From contig JAEKNX010000003.1 of assembly GCA_016839055.1 (NCBI GenBank), positions 186,001 through 250,000 on the forward strand: a stretch of DNA of 64,000 bases. The letters are read 5' to 3'. This stretch comes from Spirochaetales bacterium. GTDB lineage: Bacteria > Spirochaetota > Spirochaetia > UBA9216. Numbering within the stretch: position 1 is the stretch's first letter; every line of letters begins with the position of its first letter. A program made the position numbers and the translations under genes. Shown one piece after another: positions 51,599-62,100 of this stretch. The notes under the pieces were generated by a model that had not been told where the DNA came from, did not search any database, and saw only the letters and a list, made by a program, of their open reading frames with translations.

Positions 51599-52630
51599 CT
51601 ACCACCTGTTGTAGACCTTTTCGGCAAATCCCAGGAGATTTTTAATTTTAAGCTCTGAGCCGCCGTCAAGAACAACCTTACCGGAAAAATATCCGAAAAC
51701 CTGATGCTGACGGCTCCTGATAAGAAGCACATTTGAATCAGAGAAGCGGTCGATAATCGGGATAAAATCCAGTTCAAAACGGCCATCGGAACTATTAAAG
51801 TTCCAAGTGTCGGTATATACTTCCCTGCCGTCTGCGCCCAGGGGAATATTAAATGTAACATCTTCGAGCTTATGCGCCTTTCCGTTATAGAAAAGCATAT
51901 TTTCGGTTGCAGCGGCGGTGTCGCCGAAACCATAACCGATGTTAAAGCCGAAGGGCGCGCCTTCAACCTCACCTGATGCCGAACCCCAGTACCAGGTGTT
52001 CCTATATGTCCAGACCCCCCTGCCCCAGTCAAGCACGGCGTAAGCGCCGTCCCCGAAGGTGTAAGAGAAGTTGCCGCTTTTTACACTTCCCCTGGCCCGG
52101 AGGCAATTATGTTTCTCGTTAAAATAGAAATGCCCCTTCTTATTAAAAGGAGTTGCAATAACCATTCGATCATCATCGACATTCTGTTCAAGTACAATCT
52201 CAGATTCAAAGCCTTTTCCTCCGTCGAAGCCGGGATAATTCACCGACAAAACACGCCCGCCGGAATTGTGAACAAAGGACAGTTTGATTGCTTTTTTATC
52301 GACTACAACATCCCCTTCTGATGAAGATGAAGGCATATTGAGTTTCCCCATAGAAAACGGGGTCATCACACTCCCGGAGGTTTCTGTTTTATTAATGAAA
52401 TCAAGAAGAGTAACAGAATAAAAAGCCATGTAGCCATTGTCGGCTGCCGTAATTGCCAGCCCGTATTCCGAGGATAAAATGCAGTAGTAGTCCCATTCTT
52501 TTATCCGGAACTTGCCTGCCTTTATCATTTCGCGATCATATTTAAAAAACGATTTCTTCGCCCAGCCTGGCGTGCCGACATTTCCTTGCCCGTCAAGCAG
52601 AACCGTTTCGGTCTTCACCTCTCTCTGCAT
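51599..52630 (-). CDS. DUF2804-family protein
   Basis: The 343-residue protein starts QREVKTETVLLDGQGNVGTPGWA and has the strand-rich body and Trp/Tyr-rich NTWYWGSASG motif of DUF2804. That family is of unknown function and has been compared to lipocalin-like barrels. It has no signal peptide. Its ATG overlaps the stop of the glycosyltransferase gene (TAATG), so the two are co-translated. The interval 51480-51598 has no gene. Confidence 0.8.
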   Translation of the reverse strand: MQREVKTETVLLDGQGNVGTPGWAKKSFFKYDREMIKAGKFRIKEWDYYCILSSEYGLAITAADNGYMAFYSVTLLDFINKTETSGSVMTPFSMGKLNMPSSSSEGDVVVDKKAIKLSFVHNSGGRVLSVNYPGFDGGKGFESEIVLEQNVDDDRMVIATPFNKKGHFYFNEKHNCLRARGSVKSGNFSYTFGDGAYAVLDWGRGVWTYRNTWYWGSASGEVEGAPFGFNIGYGFGDTAAATENMLFYNGKAHKLEDVTFNIPLGADGREVYTDTWNFNSSDGRFELDFIPIIDRFSDSNVLLIRSRQHQVFGYFSGKVVLDGGSELKIKNLLGFAEKVYNRW

Positions 52631-53532
52631 TACTCTCTCCTAATACTTTTAGTTAATTCCTCTATCTGCGCGGCCTCGGCGGTCCGCCCGCGTTTCCGGC
52701 ATCCGGAGGCAAACACTCCGCACTTGAAAACAAACTCCTCAAGCGCCGCCTCAAGCTGCCCGCCGTCAAAACCGTCCCAGCGGTAGCCGTCAAGATAGAC
52801 AGCCTCTGTTTCGGCATCATCATCACCGCCCGACAGGCTGCACCCAAGAAGACCGGCAAGAGCGGCAAGCTTGAACCATTCAATTTTACCATACTTTTCC
52901 GAAAGCTGATCCCATTTTCCGGCACGTTTAACCGTAAGAGCTTCATCGATATAAGCAACTTCAAGGCTGCGGGTTATGCGCAGCCAGTATTCGTAATCCT
53001 CGGCAATCTCAAGCCCTGCGTGAAAGCCCCCTGTAAGAAGACAGTACTTTCGGTCTATCATAACGGTAGACGGACCGATTATGCATTTCTTCAATGCGTC
53101 AGCAAAAATCAGTCCTTCACGCCGGTGCTTTTGCCTCTTCTGGCTGACCTCACGGCCCTCACGCAGCCAGGTTTCGCGGGTGTGGGACATCTTTGCCCCG
53201 GTCCGGGTCATGAGCTCATGCTGCCTCTGAAGTTTTTCCGGCAGCCAGAGGTCGTCCGAGTCAAGAAAGGCAAGGTACCGCCCGCCCGCCGCCTTGATTC
53301 CGCTGTTGCGCGCCGCGCCAGGCATGCCTCGGTGCTGGGTGGAAAGGACGCGGCAGCGGCCGCCGCCGTCGGCAGCAATCCGCTCCGCCACCTCGGGAGT
53401 ACCATCGGTCGAACCGTCGTCAACAATTATGAGTTCAAAATCAGTGAAGGTCTGCTCAAGCACGGAGACAGCAGCCTCAAGCAGAAGTTCCGGACGATTG
53501 TATACGGGAATTATTACAGAGATTTCAGCCAT
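52630..53532 (-). CDS. Family 2 glycosyltransferase
   Basis: The 300-residue GT-A enzyme begins ISVIIPVYNRPELLLEAAVSV, with the nucleotide-binding VDDGSTDGTPEV and the metal-binding DSDDLW of GT2. ARNSGIKAAGGRYLAFLDSDD lies between. It is cytoplasmic or membrane-associated and transfers a sugar from a nucleotide donor onto an unknown acceptor. It follows a lipoprotein gene by nine bases and overlaps the DUF2804 gene by one. The C-terminal third is Asp/Glu-rich and not conserved. Confidence 0.92.
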   Translation of the reverse strand: MAEISVIIPVYNRPELLLEAAVSVLEQTFTDFELIIVDDGSTDGTPEVAERIAADGGGRCRVLSTQHRGMPGAARNSGIKAAGGRYLAFLDSDDLWLPEKLQRQHELMTRTGAKMSHTRETWLREGREVSQKRQKHRREGLIFADALKKCIIGPSTVMIDRKYCLLTGGFHAGLEIAEDYEYWLRITRSLEVAYIDEALTVKRAGKWDQLSEKYGKIEWFKLAALAGLLGCSLSGGDDDAETEAVYLDGYRWDGFDGGQLEAALEEFVFKCGVFASGCRKRGRTAEAAQIEELTKSIRRE

Positions 53533-53541
53533 TTAATGATT

Positions 53542-54156
53542 TTAACGGGCGATGGATGTTTGAACAAGACAGGAAAGGCTCCGCTCACTCTGAGAAACCA
53601 CCTCTTTAATAGAGACATCATTCAGAAGAACCGAGGAGGTAAGGGTTTTCTCGTGATAAATATAATAGGATTCATTACCGCTCGGAAAAAGATCTGATTT
53701 AAGGCTGAGCGTGTTTGCATCATCGATAGCCATAACATCAGCCCCTTCGAGCGTTGAAGGATCAATGTAGACGATATCGCCGGTGATTACACCAAAACTG
53801 GTAAAATCAGCTGTCAAATCACTCAGCTTATTCATGATATACCCGCCCGCTGTTCCGCTGATAAACGGAACAAAGACATCGGCCTGCGGGATCTCCGCCT
53901 TCAGATAAGCGTCACCGGTAAATTCTGAGTCCATTGTGATTGTTATAGACCAGGGCAGAACCTGATTACTCAGTTTAACCAGTTTATTCCCTCCGTCAAG
54001 ATATGTAACATCAACAAGGAGGTTCCGTTCCGAACAGTCAACTAAATAGGTAAGGACATCGCTCTCGACCAGGGGGGCGGTCAACTGAGTACATCCGCTA
54101 AAAAAAATGATAACCGACATTGCCGCTGCCGCGGAAAACTGCTGTAAGAATTTCAT
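53542..54156 (-). CDS. Lipoprotein, second of a tandem paralogous pair
   Basis: The lipobox IFFSGC follows a short signal peptide, so Cys22 would be lipidated. The 204-residue mature domain shares a long stretch with the protein encoded at 54247-54879: VLPWS, AYLKAEIP, VFVPF, TGTAG/SGTAG, VYIDP and IYH..KTLTS occur in the same order. The TYLDGGNKLVKL...VLPWS pattern recalls the Ig-like MmpS/MmpL-accessory fold, but that is only a resemblance. It lies nine bases before the GT2 gene on the same strand. Confidence 0.7.
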   Translation of the reverse strand: MKFLQQFSAAAAMSVIIFFSGCTQLTAPLVESDVLTYLVDCSERNLLVDVTYLDGGNKLVKLSNQVLPWSITITMDSEFTGDAYLKAEIPQADVFVPFISGTAGGYIMNKLSDLTADFTSFGVITGDIVYIDPSTLEGADVMAIDDANTLSLKSDLFPSGNESYYIYHEKTLTSSVLLNDVSIKEVVSQSERSLSCLVQTSIAR

Positions 54157-54246
54157 AAGTACCTCGTTATCTTTACTTTCGCATCAGGACGAGGATATCG
54201 CAGTTTATATTTTTTTTCAGTATATATATGATAATTTCTGTAAAGT

Positions 54247-54879
54247 TTAGTCTTGTCTCTCCGCGTACCTGTCTAAAATAGTCAGGACCTTGCAACAGAG
54301 GAGCCTTTCACCTACGACTGAATCCTCCGCGGCGGTTTCTCCGTTAAATATAATTGTAGAGGTAAGGGTCTTATTGTGATAAATATTGTAAGCCTCATTT
54401 CCTAATTCAAACAGATCACCATTTAAACTGATGGAAGTCTCGGTATCAACGCCGATTACGTCCGCATAATGGGCGGTTGCAGGATCAATATAAACTCTGT
54501 CTCCGACAATAACGCCGCCTGAAATAAAAGACGCGCCGCTGTCATTTAATTTTCTCACTTCAGGCACAGCTCCGGCAGTACCAGTAAGAAAAGGAACAAA
54601 GACCTCTGACGATGGAATTTCAGCCTTCAGGTAGGCCTCTCCTGTAAAGGCGGAAGTCAGCTCAACCGGGACGCTCCACGGCAGAACTTGGCTCTTTAAT
54701 TCAACAACATCATTATTTCCATCCTGATACCACAGATCAACCCGCAGACTCTGATCAGAACAGTCTACGGTGTACTCCAGGAGGTCGACATACGGTGTCG
54801 GCTTTACAGGCTGTTCACACCCGCCGAGAAGGAAAATCAGGATTACGACAACAATGACAATCCGCCGTAAATTATTCAT
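54247..54879 (-). CDS. Lipoprotein, first of a tandem paralogous pair
   Basis: Signal peptide with lipobox IFLLGGC (Cys at about residue 21), 210 residues in all. It is the paralogue of the next gene downstream, sharing the same order of motifs (VDCS, VLPWS, TGEAYLKAEIP, VFVPFLTGTAG, VYIDP, IYHNKTLTS). Tandem duplication followed by divergence is the simplest history. The function is unknown; it is probably anchored in the outer membrane or periplasm. The upstream gene is divergent. Confidence 0.7.
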   Translation of the reverse strand: MNNLRRIVIVVVILIFLLGGCEQPVKPTPYVDLLEYTVDCSDQSLRVDLWYQDGNNDVVELKSQVLPWSVPVELTSAFTGEAYLKAEIPSSEVFVPFLTGTAGAVPEVRKLNDSGASFISGGVIVGDRVYIDPATAHYADVIGVDTETSISLNGDLFELGNEAYNIYHNKTLTSTIIFNGETAAEDSVVGERLLCCKVLTILDRYAERQD

Positions 54880-54973
54880 TTTTTACCTCGCTGCTTCCCC
54901 TCCCGTTGCTCTTTAAGGATATCACATATATGTTTTTTTTCATAATCTTTAAACAGGATCTTTCCGAACTAGA

Positions 54974-54982
54974 TGGTATAAT
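54974..54982 (+). promoter_or_regulatory. Extended -10 promoter of the 381-residue lipoprotein gene
   Basis: TGGTATAAT is a perfect extended -10 (TGn plus TATAAT). The start codon follows at 54993, four bases after the expected transcription start. There is no clear -35 and no Shine-Dalgarno. Confidence 0.5.
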
Positions 54983-54992
54983 CTATAGCAGA

Positions 54993-56138
54993 ATGAAAAC
55001 AGCAAGGTTTTTTAAGATAACATTAACTCTACTCATATTAACGGCAATGATGGCGGCATGTATTGGCCCAGACTATTTTTCGGCTTATTATGCGAAAAAC
55101 CTCGTTGGGCACAAACTTCTCTCCACCTGGGCCGTAAACCAGAGCAGTATATACATAAAATATGAAGCCGTTACTACGGCATCAACCACCGGGCTGCCCG
55201 ATGAAACAGCGCTTATTTACCGGCTTGAGAACAGAAACCTGGTTCCAAACGGGGACTTTGAAGGAATTGCGCCAGGTCCTCTTCTTCCCGCGGGTTGGGC
55301 CGAATTTGGTACAGGAACAAATTCCATAGCAGCGGCCGTTCCGATAATGACAGGACAGGCTCTCAGCTTCGCCCTCACAGGAAGCGACTATATAGAATAT
55401 AGTCTTAATACCCTCACTGCCGGCTTAATTACTGACGGAACCTATCTCTTTCGTTTTGATCTGGCGGGCGCCGCTCAGTCATATAAATTCAACATTGATG
55501 ACACCGCGCCAGGCGGCACTCTTGTTACGTACTTCTTCACCCTCCCGACTGCTAACCTTGCGTATGCGATTCCCGAAAGTATCAGCACGGCTCCGCTTAC
55601 CGAGTTTCTGGTCCACAGCAACCTGGAAGTCTTCCGGATAAATTCGAAATTAGCAGGAACAGGAACCCCGCAGACCGGATACATCGATAATTTCAGGGTA
55701 ATTAAATCAGATCAGGTGCAGGAGCTTGCCATCAACCTGCCTTTTGAAGATGCTGAAAGGGTTGATTCGCTGAACCTTCTATCGGGAACTTACCGCTTCA
55801 GCCTGTGGGTAAAGTCGGATACTGACGCGGCAACCACAAACAACAGCTTCAATTCCAAGGCTGTAACTCTAAAAATGGAAGCTTTCGACCCCGACGGAAC
55901 CGGGGGCAGCGTGGCATTTCAGAGCTTCAGCGCCTCAGATTACTCATCATTCACCGGCTGGACCCAGATTTACATAGATGCGGTACTGCAGATCGATGAA
56001 CCTGCCGACACGGCAAATACGGTAATTAAACTATCGGTCAGCCCCTGTGACTGCACAGGCGGCGCCATTACTACAGACACGGGCTCAATCCTTATTTCAA
56101 CTCCCGAACTGCTTTATTCTTCAAACGGAACTTTTTAA
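54993..56138 (+). CDS. Lipoprotein with carbohydrate-binding-like modules
   Basis: The 381-residue protein starts MKTARFFKITLTLLIL, with a lipobox-like AMMAAC at residue 18. The mature part contains NLVPNGDFEGIAPGPLLPAGWAEF (about 82-105), the typical opening of a CBM4/9-like jelly-roll sugar-binding module, and a second similar sandwich from about 240 (YRFSLWVKSD). The chain is rich in Thr, Ser and Asn. It could tether the cell to a glycan, possibly the Pel-type polymer. It is convergent with the giant surface protein, with one base between the stops. Confidence 0.7.
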   Translation: MKTARFFKITLTLLILTAMMAACIGPDYFSAYYAKNLVGHKLLSTWAVNQSSIYIKYEAVTTASTTGLPDETALIYRLENRNLVPNGDFEGIAPGPLLPAGWAEFGTGTNSIAAAVPIMTGQALSFALTGSDYIEYSLNTLTAGLITDGTYLFRFDLAGAAQSYKFNIDDTAPGGTLVTYFFTLPTANLAYAIPESISTAPLTEFLVHSNLEVFRINSKLAGTGTPQTGYIDNFRVIKSDQVQELAINLPFEDAERVDSLNLLSGTYRFSLWVKSDTDAATTNNSFNSKAVTLKMEAFDPDGTGGSVAFQSFSASDYSSFTGWTQIYIDAVLQIDEPADTANTVIKLSVSPCDCTGGAITTDTGSILISTPELLYSSNGTF

Positions 56139-56139
56139 C

Positions 56140-59100
56140 TTATTTTACAATCATTACCTTTCGAAACTCATCGATATTAGGTCCGACAACCCTGATGAAG
56201 TATATGCCTCTTGCAACATTGTTGCCGGCCCTGTTCTTTCCGTCCCAGGTGTAGGTGTAGGATCCAGCCCCCTGTGCCCCGCGATGAAGAACATCCACCA
56301 AATCGCCTGACAGATTAAATACATTAATCACAACCATTCCAGAGGTCGCCAGATCATAGGTCAGTATAGTCTTCTCGCCGTTTTCGGGATTTATTACATT
56401 GTTAAGTATGGTAACCCCGGCCGCCTGCCTGGTGATGTCTTTAATTGAAAAACTCCAGGGAATAATCGTCCTGGGATCGTCTTCATCAAGAAGCCTGGCG
56501 CAGAAGAGATCTCCAAGCTGCAGCAGAAACTGAACCTCACTGCCCGAGACTATTTCATCGTCCGCCGAAGGTATCTGAAAATCCCGAACCCCGCCCTCGG
56601 CCCTGTAGGGCAGCAGACTGCGAGATTCTTTATTTGCCGACGGAACGAGGGCGTTATTGAAGGTCGGCAGCCAGAAACCGTCACCTAATACCGAATCAGG
56701 AGGATCAACATCGTAGTACATTCTCGTACTTAGCGCTTGATAGCTTCCGGCAGAGATCGACGCCTCGAGGGTTATATTGCTATCGATAAGATATCCGGTT
56801 CCGTCAAAACTCCTGAGCGTATTATCAGTCGTACCATACAGGCTGCTGTTATGAATGCTGTCCGCGGCCCACACGGGATCCATGACACCCAGACCTATAT
56901 CAGTCACTCTGTGAATAGCACTCGTCTGCATTGCATTAGTTATCTTGTCAAAGACCGATGATACAACAGGTATTATCTTGCCCGAAAATGCGGTATCCGC
57001 CGTCAGAGAATCAGAGAGGGTAAACCAGGCGTCGAGAATACCGCCGTTATAGTAACTTATAGCCTCTATCCCGGTTATCGTTATTCCGGCTGTGGAGAAG
57101 GAAAAATCCGAAGCGTCCACCACCGTTCGCGGAGAACTGTCATTACCGAAAACCGGTTCGGTAAAGCGGACATAGACCCTGTTGTCCCCGACAGATGCCA
57201 GTGACAGCTCTATAGCCGGTGGAATACGCTCAACGCCCGCCAGAGGGAGGGAGGTAGACGGAATCAGATTTCCGGCAAGATCGGTTATCAGGCCAACCGA
57301 GGAATCGTAACTTATCTGAAGAGCCGTAATAGCATTCCACCCATGACCGAAATCGTTCATATTCAGGGTAAAGTACGGATCGTTGGGCGCATTAACGGTG
57401 TTGAACAGGGTATTGTCAACATCGGTACTTAGCCCGGTATTATGAGTATTCACGAGAATATTCACGTTGACATCTTCCACCTTGAAGGCTGAATAAGGGT
57501 TTGAGCCGTGACTGTTATCGGTCAGCGATAAGTCCCTGACACCATGGAGAGGATCAGCATCAGAATGATCTGACAACGGAGCCCATGGGCCGTCATCAGC
57601 ACTATCATCATGGATAAAAAACTCAAGTCTGTTTATAAGTCCTGTTGCGGTGGTTGCTCTTGATACAATTTCATAGTATGTCGGAGGACCTGCTTCATAT
57701 GTGGAAAAGGATGGAGGATCCACATCCCAGCCTAAATAGTCGGCCGGGGGCATATTAACTGCAGGATCGCCGATAACAGCTATATTATTACTAATCACCG
57801 GATTATATACATCATAGCTGTCACTCGACGGCTCAACCGCATTGCCGGCACCATCCTTGATAAAGGCGTTGGCGGCAACCGAGACACTCGCTCCAACTGC
57901 CGTCAAGTCTACCTCACCGAGGGAGGACAGGTCATCAACCCCCGCCTCTCCGATGTAACCGGGAAAAACTGCCGCATTATTCAGCCTGTATCCCGCAATA
58001 TAAACGGTGAGGCCGTGAGTACCCGAGGGATTCTCGCCGTTTGTGTTGTCGCGGTAGAAAGTTGCACCGGGCAGGCCGTCACGCGAGCCATTCGGAAGCC
58101 TTCCGGGATAGGTGAAATAGCCGGTGAGTCCTACAGTTGTTCCGCTGTCGGTTATGCCACCTCCATGCGCGCCGGGGGCCGCAAAGGTCGCCTCAGCACG
58201 CACATTTGCAGCCGTAGCGTCTGCAATGATAAAACCGGCAGCTGTTCCTATGTCTACCGGTTCGGAATACCTGAGGTGAAAATAGTTATGAGCATCGTAG
58301 ATGTACTCAGCGCCTACCCGCCTTTCGGCACGGCCGACAACCACATTCACGAGAGCCGGACGGCACTGGTCTGTGGCTGCGGCAAAAATAGCCTCGCCGT
58401 TCTCACCGTAGTTTTTGACCATATTATGACCGCCGGCATCGAAAAACACGCCTTTAAGCATATCGATGTCGGGAACTATTGCCATATGGGTCCCCTGCCG
58501 GTCGGTACTGAGGGCGTTACCAGGTAATGCTCCTGTTGCGTCGGTGTTCCAGGTCTGACCGGCGGTAGAGACCTGCAGGAAAAATGTAGTCAGATCATCC
58601 TGAGTATTAGTTGGTACGAAGGTATGCGGTGAGGTGCTTTGATCTCCGTCTGAATCGAAAAAGGTTCCCGTAAAGGGCTTAGTATCACCGTCGAACTGTA
58701 TCTGTGCCACCACAGCAGCAATTTCACCATTCGTATTCTCTATCGGTTCACTGAAGGTGATACGCAGCATGTTGTCGTATACGGTCTCGACGCTCGTTAT
58801 CTGCGGCCTGTCGAAGTCCCAGCCGACAACCCCGCCGGGAACATATGCCTGATTGCCTCCGCTGTCGGTTACCTTATTGTTATCATCACCCGCAGCCACA
58901 CTTTCGGTGGCCGAGACATTTCCTCCTGTCACTGTCGAACAGTTGCTTACAGCCATATTAAACGCAACAGCATAGGGCGAACCCCAGGGACCGATTCCGA
59001 CAGGATTCGCGCCGGTATTGTCCTGTACATTCAGTGTCCAGCCGGCACCGCCGTTCATGTTGCTGCCGTTAACATAGAAGTCTCCGCCGACGGTCAGGGT

Positions 59101-62100
59101 TGATCCGTTTAACGGTGAGAACACGGCATTCGGGGCTGTTCCAAATACTCCGGTCAATGGTGTATAAATACCTCCGGCCGGATAATAAACAAGAGCCCCG
59201 GCTTCAGGGTAGGAAAACTCGTTAGCAGGCGCCGCTGCGCGGTCTGTATCATCGGCATCATAAGCCCCGCCGAAAACAACTATATCATCAGTCGTTGTAA
59301 GAGTTCTGCCATTTACGTTGAGAGTACCGCGGTAGAAGATGAGGCGGCCGACTGTGAAGTCACAGAGCATAGTCAGGGTCCGGCCGTTATGGTCCAGGTA
59401 GAGCTGATTAAATGTGATTGCGGCGGAAGCGTCAAACTCGCTGGCCGCGCTGAACGAGGTAACAACACCGTCCGTTCCGCCGGTATAGGCCTGGGTTCCG
59501 CCTGTGCGGTAATGAGAACCGTTCAAAGTAATCCGGCCGTTGTCTCCTCCGTCAGCCGAAGTAACGACGACCGCGCCGTTCGCGCCGTCCTGAGCAGCAT
59601 CGCCTATTCCCGTGAGGGTAATGTCATTTCCGGTAATAGTGATGTTATTAAAATCATTGGCGCCGCCGCCGATAACACCGGGTACGGTGATATCTCCCGT
59701 GCCGGCTGTTATTGTGAGGTTTCGGCCGCCCCCGTCATCGATGACTGAATCACCGGCGCCATTACCGAAGGCGATATCTCCCGGACCCGCGCCTGTTGTT
59801 AACAGAACATCTGCCCCTACCTCAATAGGACTCTGAAAGGTAATAGGTCCTCCAGCAGAAGAGACGTCTTCATCAAAATGAATGGTATTTACCCCGGCGT
59901 TTACTGTAATTGTACCATTGGTTGAGACAATACCGCTCTCTCCGGCTACTATTGTAATATTCCCGCCGGCTGTCAGATTTGTTGAATTTGGTCCAGCTGC
60001 TGTCTGTGCAATCTTTATCACTGAGACAGTATTAGTTTCAATTATTTGAACACTGCCGGTGCCGGTATTGTCAATATCGATCGATCCGACAGTCGTCTCG
60101 ATGGCGTTAAGTGAGCCGACACCGTTAACGGAGTCTATAGTCAGCAGATTACACTGAATGTTGTTAGCGCCACCGTTTCCGTCTATGATTTCACCCGCTG
60201 TCGCCTGCAGGCTTGTATTGTTTCCTGATGTAAGAAGCCCGAGGGTTATGTCGCCTGCAACTGCAGTTCCGGTGATGTCATTATCTGCTGTGACTGCCGT
60301 CAGCACCATACCGCCTGTTGTTGTATCAAGGACTGCATTGTAGGCTCCGGTTGTACCTGAATCATTGGCCTGAACATCGGTTGCGGTTAGCGTTCCGGCC
60401 GCATCGAGGTCTATTGAGCCGTCAAGAGTATAAACATGGGCTGCCAAAAGCGTTCCGTTTGCGTTTAGTGTTATATCTCCGGCCGTAGTCGTATCAACGG
60501 CTGTTGCCGTCATTGCTCCGCCGCTTACAACTGTTATATTACCATTCACCGCATCAACATCGCTCAGCGTTACCGCATTAGTTTCGGTTATCACCATCGC
60601 TCCGGCAGCGCTTGTACTCGCATCGATACTGGATACTGTTGTATCCAAGGTCATAGCCCCGCCGGCATCCGCTGTGAGAACATCGCAGATTATCTTTCCG
60701 ACAGCGTCGGTTATCGCCACTCCGGAAACAAGAGAAACATCATTAACTGCCCCGGCATTAATTATCCCGGCTATTATCCCCCCTCCAACGCTTGTTATAG
60801 TTATATCGTTTAAATCATTATCGGTTAAAGAGCTATCTACATCAGTAGCGGTAACTGCTCCGGCTGCTGTTGTCACTGTTATCGCGCCATTGGTTGTGTC
60901 AATATCTGTAAGGATAATCGCATCGCTTTCTGTTATTATCATTGCACCCGCAGCGCTTGTGCTCGCATTCACACTTGCAACTGTTGTATTAAGCGTCATT
61001 GCTCCCGCCGCATCTGCAGTGAGGATATCGGCACTTATCTTTCCGGCTGCATCTGTTATCGCACCTCCGGATGTAAGATTTACATCGTTTAAAGCTCCGG
61101 CATTAATTATCCCGGCGGTTATCCCCCCTCCAACGCTTGTTATAGTTATATCGTTTAAATCATCATCTGTTGCAGAGCTATCTACATCGGTTGCGATAAC
61201 TGCTCCGGCTGCTGTTGTCACGGTTATTGTTCCATTAGCTGTATCTATATCGGTAAGGGTAATACTGTTTGTCTCTGTTATTATCATTGCACCCGGGGCG
61301 CTTGTGCTCGCATTCACACTTGCAACTGTTGTATTAAGCGTCATTGCTCCCGCCGCATCTGCAGTGAGGATATCGGCACTTATCTTTCCGGCTGCATCTG
61401 TTATCGCACCTCCGGATGTAAGATTTACATCGTTTAAAGCTCCGGCATTAATTATCCCGGCGGTTATCCCCCCTCCAACGCTTGTTATAGTTATATCGTT
61501 TAAATCATCATCTGTTGCAGAGCTATCTACATCGGTTGCGATAACTGCTCCGGCTGCTGTTGTCACGGTTATTGTTCCATTAGCTGTATCTATATCGGTA
61601 AGGGTAATACTGTTTGTCTCTGTTATTATCATTGCACCCGCAGCGCTTGTGCTCGCATTCACACTTGCAACTGTTGTATTAAGCGTCATTGCTCCCGCCG
61701 CATCTGCAGTGAGGATATCGGCACTTATCTTTCCGGCTGCATCTGTTATCGCACCTCCGGATGTAAGATTTACATCGTTTAAAGCTCCGGCATTAATTAT
61801 CCCGGCGGTTATCCCCCCTCCAACGCTTGTTATAGTTATATCGTTTAAATCATCATCTGTTGCAGAGCTATCTACATCGGTTGCGATAACTGCTCCGGCT
61901 GCTGTTGTCACGGTTATTGTTCCATTAGCTGTATCTATATCGGTAAGGGTAATACTGTTTGTCTCTGTTATTATCATTGCACCCGGGGCGCTTGTGCTCG
62001 CATTCACACTTGCAACTGTTGTATTAAGCGTCATGGCACCTGATGCATCTGCAGTGAGGATATCGGCACTTATCTTTCCGGCAGCGTCGGTTATCGCCAC

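Noticed and set aside
51328-52032. A 234-codon minus-strand frame across galU and the DUF2804 gene
   Set aside because: It is a shadow frame overlapping two well-supported genes.
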